This document shows, one piece after another, positions 7,628 through 16,700 of a DNA stretch of 64,000 nt. Under the pieces are notes generated by a model, which did not search any database, was not told the DNA's origin, and saw only the letters and a list, made by a program, of their open reading frames with translations. Source of the DNA: Globicatella sulfidifaciens DSM 15739 (GTDB taxonomy: Bacteria; Bacillota; Bacilli; Lactobacillales; Aerococcaceae); assembly GCF_900167405.1 (NCBI RefSeq), contig NZ_FUWO01000003.1, positions 99,317 through 163,316 of the forward strand. The letters are read 5' to 3'. Both the position numbers and the translations under genes were made by a program. Position 1 is the stretch's first letter, and the number at the start of each line of letters is the position of its first letter.

Positions 7628-9358
7628 ATGCTTAAAGAAATTTGGAATTATATTATTCAAAGAAAATGGTTGTACACTGCCATCCTAATTTTATTATTTG
7701 TTGAATATGGATTTTCGGTGGTACCAACTAAAGTGACACAAACAATTATCAATCAAATTTCCAATAATACGCTCACTCAAACAAATTTAAATTTTCAATT
7801 AGTTTTAATTTTAGTGACAGCGATATTAACCTATATTGCAGGATTTTTCTGGGTTAAATGGCTATTTTCGGCAAGAGCTCATTATGAATTAGAATTAAAA
7901 CGGAAGTTATTTCATAAATTGAGTTCAATGCGTATTCCTTTTTATGATAAATTTCGTAGTGGGGATATGATGACTCGTTTTACTAGTGATATTGCGAGTC
8001 TTTCCGAATTATTAGGTTATGGTACGATGAGTTTTCTATATAGTATTGGGACGGTTATCATCATTATTCCGCAAATGTTTATGATTTCATGGTGGATTTC
8101 ACTGTTGGGCATGATTCCATTAGTGATTTTGGGAATTATTGTCTATTATATCGGGAAAAAACAAGATGATATGGTAGAAGCAAACCGTGAAGCTGTATCT
8201 GCCTTAAGTAATGAAGTATTAGAAGTAGTGGAAGGGATTCGGGTAACACGCGCCTATGGTAATAGTCGTTTAGGCGCTACGCGTTTTGCTGAAAAAACCG
8301 ATCAACTTAGACAACGTGCCGATAATATTATGGTCTACCAAGCGCTTTATGGACGTGCAGCCAATGTCTTTCTTGCTTTGAGTACCGTTATCATTTTGGG
8401 CTTAGGCGGGCTAGTTATGAGTCAAGGCCAGATGCAAATTGGGGATATTGTAGCTTTACAAATGTATAGTTGGATTTTATTAGATCCTATGTGGATGTTA
8501 TCGGATCTTATTTTGGTTTATAAAACAGGAGAATTATCTTTCAAAAAAATCAATGAAATCATTGAAACGGGTGATGATTTAGAAGCGGATGGTTCGATTG
8601 AATTAAAGGAATTAGATTCATTGGAATTAGTGGATTATTCCTTTAAATATGCTAATAGTGATTATGAGGGATTAAGCCATGTCAATTTAAAACTTGAAAA
8701 AGGACAAACCCTTGGTATCGTTGGTAAAACAGGTAGTGGCAAAACGACTTTTGTACGCCAGTTATTGCGTCAATATCCAGTAGGAGAAGGCCAATTATTA
8801 ATCAATGGTCTTCCCATTGAAAATTATCAACGACACTCTATTGAAAAGCAGATAGGTTATGTGCCGCAAGAGCATGTTTTATTCTCACGTTCAGTGGCTG
8901 ATAATATTAAAGTAGGTAAAAAAGATGCCAGCCAAAAAGAATTAGATATTGCGGTAGCTGTAGCAGCTTTCACTCAAGATTTGGAACGAATGGCCAATGG
9001 CTATGATACGTTAGTCGGTGAAAAAGGTGTCTCTGTGTCGGGAGGGCAAAAACAACGGATTTCGATTGCTAGAGCGATGATTAAGCAACCTAATTTATTG
9101 ATTTTAGATGACTCCTTATCAGCGGTCGATGCTAAAACGGAACGTATTATTATTGAAAACATTCAAACATTACGACAAGGCAAAATGAATATTATTATCA
9201 CCCACCGATTATCAGCGGTTAATCATGCCGATTGGGTAATTGTATTAGAAGGGGGCCGAATCGTTGAGGAAGGAACGCCACAAGAGTTAGTCCAACAAAA
9301 GGGTTGGTATGCTAAGCAGTATTATAAACAACAAAGTAAAAGGGGTGTGACTGAATGA
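7628..9358 (+). CDS. heterodimeric multidrug ABC exporter subunit, BmrC/LmrC-like (YheI type)
   Basis: Half-transporter with an N-terminal six-helix membrane domain and a C-terminal ATPase, about 576 residues. Walker A is GKTGSGKTT and the signature VSGGQKQR is intact. Walker B reads LLILDDSLSAVD, with aspartate replacing the catalytic glutamate (about residue 495). This is the hallmark of the partner carrying the degenerate Walker B site in BmrCD/LmrCD/TM287-288-type exporters. ATG 7628 has better spacing from the GAGGT box than ATG 7625, but either may be used. The stop overlaps the next gene by 4 bases (ATGA), so the two subunits are coupled. Expression probably depends on the leader attenuator. 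Confidence 0.9.
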   Translation: MLKEIWNYIIQRKWLYTAILILLFVEYGFSVVPTKVTQTIINQISNNTLTQTNLNFQLVLILVTAILTYIAGFFWVKWLFSARAHYELELKRKLFHKLSSMRIPFYDKFRSGDMMTRFTSDIASLSELLGYGTMSFLYSIGTVIIIIPQMFMISWWISLLGMIPLVILGIIVYYIGKKQDDMVEANREAVSALSNEVLEVVEGIRVTRAYGNSRLGATRFAEKTDQLRQRADNIMVYQALYGRAANVFLALSTVIILGLGGLVMSQGQMQIGDIVALQMYSWILLDPMWMLSDLILVYKTGELSFKKINEIIETGDDLEADGSIELKELDSLELVDYSFKYANSDYEGLSHVNLKLEKGQTLGIVGKTGSGKTTFVRQLLRQYPVGEGQLLINGLPIENYQRHSIEKQIGYVPQEHVLFSRSVADNIKVGKKDASQKELDIAVAVAAFTQDLERMANGYDTLVGEKGVSVSGGQKQRISIARAMIKQPNLLILDDSLSAVDAKTERIIIENIQTLRQGKMNIIITHRLSAVNHADWVIVLEGGRIVEEGTPQELVQQKGWYAKQYYKQQSKRGVTE

Positions 9359-11097
9359 AATTAGTATTGAGACTTTTATCCTATTTAAAAATAGTTCGCT
9401 TACCTTTTATTTTGGGTTTAGTATTATTACTTATTTCCAGTGGAGCTCTACAAGCAGCGCCACTTATTGTCCAATATATTATCGACAATTTATTAACGCC
9501 ATTAACGAAGGGGGCTACTCTAGATTCAAGCAAGTTATTAATGTGGTTAGCATTTTATATCGGTTTGTCCATTATTGGGAGTATTATAAGCTATATTGCT
9601 ATTCGTATATTGATGTATTGTGCTAATAAAGTAGCGGCTCATTTGCGTAATGAAGCCTATGAAACAATGCAAAATTTACCGGTCGCGTATTTTGATGATA
9701 AACCCGCAGGCAAGATTTCTGCTCGTATTGTCAATGACACCGAAACCTTAAGAGCGCAATTTTACGGTAGTTTGTTATCCAATATTTTAGTCTTAATGAT
9801 GAGTGTCATCAGTGTTTATGTCATCATCTTTTTCATTAATTATAAAATGGGCCTAGCTTTATTATTATTAATTCCAGTTTTTATAGGGTGGCAACGACTG
9901 TGGCAATTACGAACAGAAAGTCAATTGACCACCTATTATGAAATGCAAAGTGAAGTGAACACACAGGTCAATGAAATGATGACCGGTAGTGCGATTATTC
10001 AATTATTTAATCAAGAAAAGGATGCGATTGACCGATTTGACAACATTATCGAGAAGATGTATCAAGCCGATGTAAAGATGATTAATGTTCACGCCACTAT
10101 CTCGTGGAGTTTAGTAGACTTATTTAAACGAATTGTCTTCTTTGGTGTGTTAGCTTGGGCTGGGTATCAATTTTTAGGTGGTTATGTGACCGTCTCCGCT
10201 GGTTTACTGTTAACCTATATTAATTATATCGATCGCTTGTTTAATAATATGGGGATGTTAGTGCGAATGTTTCCTGAGTTACAACGTTCATTAACGACAG
10301 GTAAACGTGTCATGGAATTATTAGATGCACCCAAAGAAGTGGACACTGAAAAGGAACTTACAGTCAGTGAAGGCAATGTCGTCTTTAACAATATTTCCTT
10401 TGGTTATACGGATGAAAAATACGTTTTAAAAAATATTAACTTGGAAGCTAAAAAAGGGCAAACAATTGCCTTAGTAGGGCATACTGGTAGTGGGAAAAGC
10501 TCTTTAATTAATTTATTATTCCGTTTTTATGATCCACAGCTTGGTGAAATTTTAATCGATGGACAAAATATTGCTGAATATAATCGCGAATCAGTTCGCC
10601 GTTCAATGGGTATCGTATTACAAGATCCGTATTTATTTACCGGAACGATCGCTTCTAATGTCGCAATGGATGATGCGACGATTACCAAAGAAACGATAAT
10701 GGATGCTTTAATAAAGGTTGGCGCTAAAGATATGATTAATCGTTTAGATAAAGGGATTGAAGAACCGGTTATTGAAAAAGGAAATGCATTTTCAAGTGGT
10801 GAGCGACAACTCATTGCTTTTGCTAGAACTTTAGCTAGTAACCCTAAAATACTTATTTTAGATGAAGCAACATCGCATATTGATACCGAAACAGAAGCCA
10901 TTATCCAAAAGGCCATGAATATTGTAAAACAAGGCCGAACGACCTTTATTATTGCCCATCGACTTTCAACTATTCGTGATGCGGATCAAATATTAGTTTT
11001 AGATAATGGGGAAATCGTTGAACGAGGAACCCATGAGGAGCTATTAGCATTAGGCGGACGCTATGCCAATATGCATCGTATGCAAGAAAAAATATAA
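9355..11097 (+). CDS. heterodimeric multidrug ABC exporter subunit, BmrD/LmrD-like (YheH type)
   Basis: Second half-transporter, 580 residues, with a membrane domain then an ATPase. Walker A GHTGSGKSS and Walker B ILILDEATSHID keep the catalytic glutamate (about E504), but the signature is FSSGERQ instead of LSGGQ. Paired with the upstream subunit this gives one consensus and one degenerate ATP site, as is known for asymmetric exporters. Efflux of drugs or lipids across the cytoplasmic membrane is the family role. The substrate cannot be read from sequence. Confidence 0.92.
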   Translation: MKLVLRLLSYLKIVRLPFILGLVLLLISSGALQAAPLIVQYIIDNLLTPLTKGATLDSSKLLMWLAFYIGLSIIGSIISYIAIRILMYCANKVAAHLRNEAYETMQNLPVAYFDDKPAGKISARIVNDTETLRAQFYGSLLSNILVLMMSVISVYVIIFFINYKMGLALLLLIPVFIGWQRLWQLRTESQLTTYYEMQSEVNTQVNEMMTGSAIIQLFNQEKDAIDRFDNIIEKMYQADVKMINVHATISWSLVDLFKRIVFFGVLAWAGYQFLGGYVTVSAGLLLTYINYIDRLFNNMGMLVRMFPELQRSLTTGKRVMELLDAPKEVDTEKELTVSEGNVVFNNISFGYTDEKYVLKNINLEAKKGQTIALVGHTGSGKSSLINLLFRFYDPQLGEILIDGQNIAEYNRESVRRSMGIVLQDPYLFTGTIASNVAMDDATITKETIMDALIKVGAKDMINRLDKGIEEPVIEKGNAFSSGERQLIAFARTLASNPKILILDEATSHIDTETEAIIQKAMNIVKQGRTTFIIAHRLSTIRDADQILVLDNGEIVERGTHEELLALGGRYANMHRMQEKI

Positions 11098-11181
11098 TCG
11101 ATTGTAAGGCGTTTCATTATTCTTTTCATTGATATTATGTTAAATTAAAGTAACAATACAAATTGAGAGGAAGAATTTATT

Positions 11182-11955
11182 ATGGGATTATTTGATACAG
11201 CCGGTAGTTTAATGGATATTTTATCAAAAGTAGATAGCAATGATGTGACAGCAATTTCTGATCGTGCCGGAATAGATGCGTCTCAAGCAAGTTCAATTGT
11301 CGGGATGGCTTTACCTTTAATTTTAAAAGCAATTAATAATAATACTTCAACTGAAGAAGGGTTAATTGCGTTTGACAATGCCTTAAAAGACCATGCTAAT
11401 GATACTCATTTTGATTCAGTTGCAGATTATACACAAAAAGCCGATGTCCAAGATGGCGATAAAATGTTAAACCATTTATTTGGGAATAAAACAGGTATCA
11501 TTGAAAAAATTGCCGATACCCTAGGATTAAGCCCGGCAGCTGTAAAACGTGTGTTAGTATTAGTTGCGCCATTATTAATTAAATACATGGCAGATAATAA
11601 GAAAAACAAACAATTAACAGCTGAAGAAGTTCGTAGACAAACACAAGCTGAAGAAGAAACATTACAGAATCAGTACGAAGAACAGATTAGACGTTACGAA
11701 GAACAAATTGAACAATTAAAAAGACAACAAGCACAACAACAAGGTCAAGTTACACAACAAACTGAACGTCGTGAAGATTATATTCCAAAAATTCCACAAC
11801 AGCCAGGTAACTCAACAACTAATGATGGGGCCTTTGGCGGTATCTTAGGTAGTCTAATTGAACAAATGTCACAAAAAGGTGGCGGTCAAGTGAGCCAAGC
11901 ACCGAAAAGCCAAAATAAATCAATCGTTGAATCCTTACTAGATTCATTTTTCTAA
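11182..11955 (+). CDS. DUF937 domain protein
   Basis: 257 residues. The N-terminal two thirds (MGLFDTAGSLMDILSK... to about residue 140) form the DUF937 region, with alternating small helices and the ASSIVGMALPLILKAI pattern. Residues about 145-205 form a charged coiled coil rich in Q, E and R, ending in a Q-rich tract. The tail is glycine/serine-rich with a final hydrophobic SIVESLLDSFF. There is no signal peptide. The function of the family is unknown to me. The gene has its own GAGAGGAAG ribosome binding site and stands alone. Confidence 0.85.
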   Translation: MGLFDTAGSLMDILSKVDSNDVTAISDRAGIDASQASSIVGMALPLILKAINNNTSTEEGLIAFDNALKDHANDTHFDSVADYTQKADVQDGDKMLNHLFGNKTGIIEKIADTLGLSPAAVKRVLVLVAPLLIKYMADNKKNKQLTAEEVRRQTQAEEETLQNQYEEQIRRYEEQIEQLKRQQAQQQGQVTQQTERREDYIPKIPQQPGNSTTNDGAFGGILGSLIEQMSQKGGGQVSQAPKSQNKSIVESLLDSFF

Positions 11956-12117
11956 CATCGATTATTAAGGATTACTATGCTTTTGTTTTTGACAAATACC
12001 TTTGAAACAATAGTTAGCTTTTAGGTCTGGGGTATCAGAAGTTTCAACTTTTGTAAGATATTTTTGACAACTCTAGCAATCGACATATTTTTTATAAGCT
12101 GTCTTATAAATTTTAAC

Positions 12118-12171
12118 AAGCTTTTCCTTGCTTAAGACTTTTAGTCTGCGAACGAGGAAAGGCTTATTTTT
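12118..12171 (+). terminator. probable intrinsic terminator
   Basis: AAGCTTTTCCT at 12118-12128 pairs with AGGAAAGGCTT at 12155-12165 (one G-U), with an inner AGAC/GTCT stem, then ATTTTT. It lies about 160 bases after the DUF937 gene. Confidence 0.6.
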
Positions 12172-12235
12172 GTGTTTTGAGGAAGGCATAATTGTAGCGC
12201 ATTTTGTGAAGTGGTATGGGGCACAGTTTTAAAAA

Positions 12236-12372
12236 TGGTTGTTTGGTTTCATCGGTTTAATTTATAGCCCATGGTTGAATGAGCTCGAGATGCTTCCAGA
12301 GACTAATTTGCGAATTACCAACTTGTTTGTGGTGGGAGACTAAGCGAAAATCATTCGATTTTCTACTTCTGG
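12236..12372 (+). repeat. module B repeat with degraded flank
   Basis: A worn module A-like stretch (GTTTGGTTTC... to about 12320) precedes a clear module B core at 12331-12372: GGGAGACTAAGCGAAAATCA, then the TGATTTTC-type right arm and TTCTGGTCCACTC. The remainder of the gap from 11956 to 12547 holds only the terminator and the promoter of the next gene. Confidence 0.6.
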
Positions 12373-12509
12373 TCCACTCTTTTTTATTGTAATAAAACGA
12401 ATAATTAACAAATAAATTTACATTTTCATAGTGTTTTCAATTTACCTTAAAAAACAGCAGATGGGAACGTTTACTTTACCAAAAATCACTTTTATTGTAA
12501 GTGTACATT

Positions 12510-12518
12510 TGCTATAAT
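12510..12518 (+). promoter_or_regulatory. extended -10 promoter of the FNT gene
   Basis: TGCTATAAT: TATAAT at 12513-12518 with TG at 12510-12511. The -35 region is weak. The start codon lies about 30 bases downstream of -10. Confidence 0.55.
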
Positions 12519-12547
12519 ATTGACATGATATAAATAGGAGTGACGAA

Positions 12548-13348
12548 ATGGAAGTACAAAATCGTGGTTTAATTGGAAGTATAACCCATAGTATTAACAA
12601 AAAAGAGGAATTATTTGATAAGAGTATTGCCCGTTATATGGTACGTTCGATGTTAGCATGTCTTTTCTTAACAATGGGGGTAGCTATCGCCAGTTTTATC
12701 GCCGGAAAAGCAGATGCCTTAGTACCAAATATGGGTAAATTCTTTTATGCATTCATGTTCAGTTGGTCATTAATTATGATTATTTATATGAATGCTGAAC
12801 TAGGTACATCTAATATGATGTATATGACAGTTGCAATGCATCGTAAAATTTTACCAGTGTCTAAAGCGTTAAGAATTTTGTTAACGTGTATTTTATTCAA
12901 TGCGATTGGTGCAGTGGTTGCTAGCTTTATTATGTCATTTACGCAAGCTTATAGCACTTTAGAACCGGATCATTATTTATTTGTAGCTACTACAGCTAAA
13001 TTAGCTAAAACACCACTGCAACAATTTGCTGAAGGTATTTTTGCCAATGTGATTGTTAATACCGCTGTATTTTGTAGTATTCGTATGAAAGACGATGCCG
13101 GAAAAGTAATTGCTATGATTTTTATTATTTTTATTTTTGCATTCTTAGGTTTTGAGCACGTTATTGCTAACTTTTCAACTTTTGCATTGTCGTTCTTTGC
13201 TAATGGTGGACCGGTTGAAGGTATGACGGTACTTTCAGTTTTATCTAACTTCTTATGGTCTGGTTTAGGTAACTACGTCGGTGGAGGAATCTTTATCGGT
13301 TTAGTTTATAGTTGGTTAAATAATAAGAGTGAGTTATACTTCGATTAA
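12548..13348 (+). CDS. formate/nitrite transporter (FNT) family channel
   Basis: Pentameric six-helix anion channel protein, 266 residues, in the cytoplasmic membrane. Six hydrophobic segments are visible. Family landmarks are the helix-break region NAELGTSNMMYM, NVIVNTAVFCSIRM and GFEHVIANF, and near the C-terminus GNYVGGGIFIG. The likely substrate is formate or a similar small monocarboxylate. A pyruvate formate-lyase activase at 45349 shows that formate metabolism exists, but the two loci are not linked. RBS TAGGAGTGACG precedes ATG 12548. Single-gene unit bounded by a terminator at 13360. Confidence 0.88.
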   Translation: MEVQNRGLIGSITHSINKKEELFDKSIARYMVRSMLACLFLTMGVAIASFIAGKADALVPNMGKFFYAFMFSWSLIMIIYMNAELGTSNMMYMTVAMHRKILPVSKALRILLTCILFNAIGAVVASFIMSFTQAYSTLEPDHYLFVATTAKLAKTPLQQFAEGIFANVIVNTAVFCSIRMKDDAGKVIAMIFIIFIFAFLGFEHVIANFSTFALSFFANGGPVEGMTVLSVLSNFLWSGLGNYVGGGIFIGLVYSWLNNKSELYFD

Positions 13349-13359
13349 TTTTTATAAAT

Positions 13360-13405
13360 GAGTCTTGATAGAATGAAGAGTTCTTTCAAGGCTCTTTTAA
13401 TTTTT
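13360..13405 (+). terminator. terminator after the FNT gene
   Basis: GAGTCTTGA (13360-13368) pairs with TCAAGGCTC (13386-13394), with an inner AGAA/TTCT stem, followed by TTTTAATTTTT. Confidence 0.8.
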
Positions 13406-13436
13406 ATTATAATAAGTTGTGTTATTGTTAGCCTAA

Positions 13437-14054
13437 GAGGCTGGGCATAAACTTGATAAATTTAGTCAAAATTATTGTTCTTTAATTAATATCGCAGTGG
13501 TTGAGTGGCCTCAAACTGCGTCTTACGAGGTAGGGATAGAGCTGATAAAATCAATTAAGCTATTGTTCTTTAATTAATAGCGCAGTGGTTGAGTGGCCTC
13601 AAACTGCGTCTTAAAGAAATTGGTCCTCAACATAGTAAATTCAATCAACTTATTGCTCAGTAATTAAAAGCGCAGTCGTTGAGTGGCTTCAAACTGCGTC
13701 TTTCGAGGTAGGGATAGAGCTGATAAAATCAATTAAGCTATTGTTCGTTAATTAATAGCGCAGTGGTTGAGTGGCCTCAAACTGCGTCTTACGAGGTAGG
13801 GATAGAGCTGATAAAATCAATTAAGCTATTGTTCTTTAATTAATAGCGCAGTGGTTGAGTGGCCTCAAACTGCGTCTTAAAGAAATTGGTCCTCAACATA
13901 GTAAATTCAATCAACTTATTGCTCAGTAATTAAAAGCGCAGTCGTTGAGTGGCTTCAAACCTCGTCTTAATGAGGTTAAAGATAAATTTGGTAAACTCAA
14001 TCAAGTTATTGTTATTAAATTAAAAGCGCAGTGGTTGAGTGGTCTCAATCTGCG
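13437..14054 (+). repeat. tandem array of seven module A hairpins, period 88-90 bp
   Basis: Seven copies of a 28-base hairpin begin at 13493, 13581, 13671, 13759, 13847, 13937 and 14027. Each folds as CGCAGT, GG bulge, TTGAG, loop TGGC, CTCAA, ACTGCG. Spacers of about 60 bases are themselves repeated. The block of copies 1-3 is duplicated as copies 4-6 with an exact 266-base offset. The array starts with the conserved left end GAGGCTGGGCATAAA (13437). No real coding sequence is seen; short frames across it are by-products of the repeat. Confidence 0.92.
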
Positions 14055-14087
14055 TCTTAATGACTTGCTTGAGACCTACTCAACTTT

Positions 14088-14195
14088 GCGGGGGTGGACA
14101 GACAAAGCGAAAATCATTCGACTTTCTACTTCTGGTCCACTCCCAACTGTGCGGGGGGAGGCCAACGAAGCGACAACAATTTGGTCTGCTCCAAA
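14088..14195 (+). repeat. module B hairpins closing the array
   Basis: One good module B copy at 14088-14144: the left arm GCGGGGGTGGACAGACAAAG folds onto the CTACTTCTGGTCCACTCCC side. It is followed by a degraded copy to about 14195. In the usual order module B follows module A in the same orientation. Confidence 0.8.
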
Positions 14196-14289
14196 GTTTG
14201 AAAAAAATCACTGATATTTATTCCCTTTAAAATGTTTGATTTAACAACATTTTGACGAATAATCACATTCAAAAACTTGAGCATAAAAC

Positions 14290-14318
14290 TTGAGTTACAA
14301 ACGTAAACGTGTTACGAT
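14290..14318 (+). promoter_or_regulatory. sigma-A promoter of the oligopeptide-binding protein gene
   Basis: TTGAGT at 14290-14295 and TACGAT at 14313-14318 with a 17-base spacer, about 55 bases ahead of the start codon. Confidence 0.7.
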
Positions 14319-14373
14319 GGTCTCATCAAGATTAGAATGTAATCTTAAATTAATTATAGATAGGAGATTTTAA

Positions 14374-16014
14374 ATGTTTAAAAAGTTTGCAAAATCTTTT
14401 CTTTCAGCTGCAGCTGCTTTAACATTAGCCACTGGTAGTTTACCAGTAACTTTAGCAGAGGAGACACAAATTGATCCTTCAGTTGAACAAACATTAAGTA
14501 TTATGACAATTGGAGAGTTAGCAACTTTAGACTCAGCTTTATATAATGATACGCCAAGCTCAGATATGATTGGCCAAATTTTTGAAGGGTTATATCGTGT
14601 TTCTACTGGTACTGAAGTAGAATTGGGTCAAGCTGAGAATGTTGAAGTTTCAGAAGATGGTTTAACCTATACTTTCACTTTACGTGATGGATTAGTTTGG
14701 AGTAATGGTGAACCCGTTACAGCAGAAGATTATGTGTTTACTTATCAACGTTTAGTTGATCCAAATGGACAAAATACGTCTTCATCTGTTGAAATTTTCA
14801 AAAATGCGGCCAGCATCCGTAATGGTGAAATGGAATTAGATGAATTAGGTGTTAAAGCACTTGACGATAAAACATTAGAAATTACATTAGAATATCCAGC
14901 ACCTTATTTACCAAAATTATTAACAGGTAGTCGTTTTATGCCGGTTTCTAAAAAAATTGTTGAAGAAAAAGGCGATGCTTACGGTACTTCTGCTGAAAAT
15001 ATCGTAACAAATGGACCCTTTACTTTAACAGGTTGGACAGGTACTGAATTAGAGTGGACTTTAAATAAAAATGAAAATTATTGGGATGCTGAAAATGTGC
15101 ATTTAACAGATGTATTAGTATCGGTTGTTAAAGAAACAGGTACTGGTGCAGACTTATATGACGCGGGTGAAATTGATTATGCTATTTTATCAGATGCCTT
15201 TGTTGGTCAATATGAAGGGGCAGAAGATTTTAATACAGTTCCTCGTGCAACATTAGGTTATATTATGTTTAACGATACCAAAGAACCTACCAATAATGCT
15301 GCCTTAAGACGTGCAGTTTCTCAAGCATTTGATAAAGAATTATATGCTGAGTCAGTGATTCAAGATGGTTCTACACCAGCGAATGGATTTGTTCCAACTG
15401 GTTTTGATGTGGATGAAGAAGGGGTTGACTACCGTGAAGCGGCAGGAGATATCCTAACTTATAATGTTGAACAAGCTCAAAAAGATTGGGAACAAGCGAA
15501 AGAAGAATTAGGTGTCGAAGAGTTATCATTAGAGTTATTAGTATCTGATGTTGATTTATCAGGTCGTACAGCTGAATACTTACAAGCTCAAATCCAAGAA
15601 AACTTACCAGGATTGACGATTACTATTCGTTCCGTTCCTTTACAAAACCGTTTAGAAATTCAAAGAAGTTTAGACTATGATTTCTATTATGGTACATGGG
15701 CGCCTGATTACCAAGATGCTTTAAACTTTGTTGAACAATTAACGACTGATGGTGGGATTAACTTTGCTAAATATTCTAACGAAGAAGTAGATAAATTAGT
15801 CGATCAAACACGTCATGAGTTAGCGAATGATCCTGTGGCACGTCGTGAAGCTTTAATGCAAGCAGAAAAAATCTTTGTAGAAGAAGATGCTATCACTTCA
15901 GCATTATATCAAGTTTCTACCTCATACTTATTAAGTCCAGATGTTAAAAACTTTGAAATTATGCCATTTGGACGTACGATTAATTTACGTACTACTTATC
16001 GCGCAGCTGAATAA
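14374..16014 (+). CDS. oligopeptide-binding protein (OppA family, SBP family 5)
   Basis: Extracytoplasmic peptide-binding protein, 546 residues, the normal size for OppA. The signal peptide (MFKKFAKSF, an alanine-rich core, VTLA before EET) lacks a lipobox cysteine, and no cysteine is seen in the protein. Family features include TYTFTLRDGLVWSNGEPVTAEDYVF, an FTLTGW-type region and a C-terminal YGTWAPDYQDALNF. No permease or ATPase genes adjoin it, so it must serve a transporter encoded elsewhere. RBS ATAGGAG precedes the ATG, and a terminator follows at 16021. Confidence 0.93.
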   Translation: MFKKFAKSFLSAAAALTLATGSLPVTLAEETQIDPSVEQTLSIMTIGELATLDSALYNDTPSSDMIGQIFEGLYRVSTGTEVELGQAENVEVSEDGLTYTFTLRDGLVWSNGEPVTAEDYVFTYQRLVDPNGQNTSSSVEIFKNAASIRNGEMELDELGVKALDDKTLEITLEYPAPYLPKLLTGSRFMPVSKKIVEEKGDAYGTSAENIVTNGPFTLTGWTGTELEWTLNKNENYWDAENVHLTDVLVSVVKETGTGADLYDAGEIDYAILSDAFVGQYEGAEDFNTVPRATLGYIMFNDTKEPTNNAALRRAVSQAFDKELYAESVIQDGSTPANGFVPTGFDVDEEGVDYREAAGDILTYNVEQAQKDWEQAKEELGVEELSLELLVSDVDLSGRTAEYLQAQIQENLPGLTITIRSVPLQNRLEIQRSLDYDFYYGTWAPDYQDALNFVEQLTTDGGINFAKYSNEEVDKLVDQTRHELANDPVARREALMQAEKIFVEEDAITSALYQVSTSYLLSPDVKNFEIMPFGRTINLRTTYRAAE

Positions 16015-16020
16015 TTTTTA

Positions 16021-16044
16021 ATGGCGAGGCGACTCGCCATTTTC
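16021..16044 (+). terminator. terminator after the oligopeptide-binding protein gene
   Basis: ATGGCGAG / CTCGCCAT with a four-base GCGA loop, then TTTCT. Confidence 0.85.
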
Positions 16045-16116
16045 TAAGCAAAAAAATAGTGAAGTATAGAGAGATATGTTAAGATTAAATCAAAATAATA
16101 AAAAGGAAGTGTCATT

Positions 16117-16428
16117 ATGACGAAAGTTTTAACAGATGCACAATTTAACCAAGAAACTGGAGAAGGGTTAACATTGGTTGATTTCTGGGCTCCATGGTGT
16201 GGTCCATGTCGTATGCAATCACCCGTTATCGATGAATTATCTGAAGAATTAGCTGGACAAGTTGATTTTTACAAAATGAATGTTGATGAAGAGCAAGAAA
16301 CAGCTCGTGAATTTGGTATCATGTCAATTCCAACGTTATTAGTTAAAAAAGATGGCGAAGTTGTTGAAAAATTAGTTGGTTTCCATGATAAAAATCGCTT
16401 AAACGAAATTTTATCTCGCCATATGTAA
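16117..16428 (+). CDS. trxA: thioredoxin
   Basis: Small cytoplasmic dithiol-disulfide oxidoreductase, 103 residues. The active site WCGPC is at residues 27-31 (C28, C31), in the context VDFWAPWCGPCRM. The cis-proline stretch MSIPTLLV and the C-terminal GFHDKNRL are typical. RBS AAAAGGAAG precedes ATG 16117. Single gene between two terminators. Confidence 0.97.
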   Translation: MTKVLTDAQFNQETGEGLTLVDFWAPWCGPCRMQSPVIDELSEELAGQVDFYKMNVDEEQETAREFGIMSIPTLLVKKDGEVVEKLVGFHDKNRLNEILSRHM

Positions 16429-16456
16429 TATTATAATTAAATAGTCTATTTAAAAG

Positions 16457-16490
16457 CGGGTCAGAATGTTATCATTTTGGCTCGTTTTTT
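16457..16490 (+). terminator. terminator after trxA
   Basis: CGGGTCAGAATG (16457-16468) pairs with CATTTTGGCTCG (16473-16484) through G-C, A-T and G-U pairs, then six T residues. Confidence 0.85.
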
Positions 16491-16700
16491 ATTGTCATAT
16501 TTTATGAACGTGAAGCAATTTCAAGTACCAATGAAAACTGATTATAGATTTCAAATATAATTATAGATGTCACAATGCCAAATCATTATTTTTATAGATT
16601 CATTTTTTAGGTCTAAAGACTGATTTTGTCGTTTTACTATGATTCTTATTTATATCGGCTATAAATTAAGGTATAATAGGATAAAGGGGAGGATTATGAT

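Noticed and set aside
13437..14054. Possible CRISPR array in the regularly spaced repeats
   Set aside because: The spacing of 88-90 bp is too long. The intervening sequences are themselves repeated and there are no cas genes; it is a tandem repeat of a folded intergenic element.
13945..14230. Two short plus-strand ORFs inside the first repeat array
   Set aside because: Both read through module A/B repeats, lack ribosome binding sites and have compositions dictated by the repeat.
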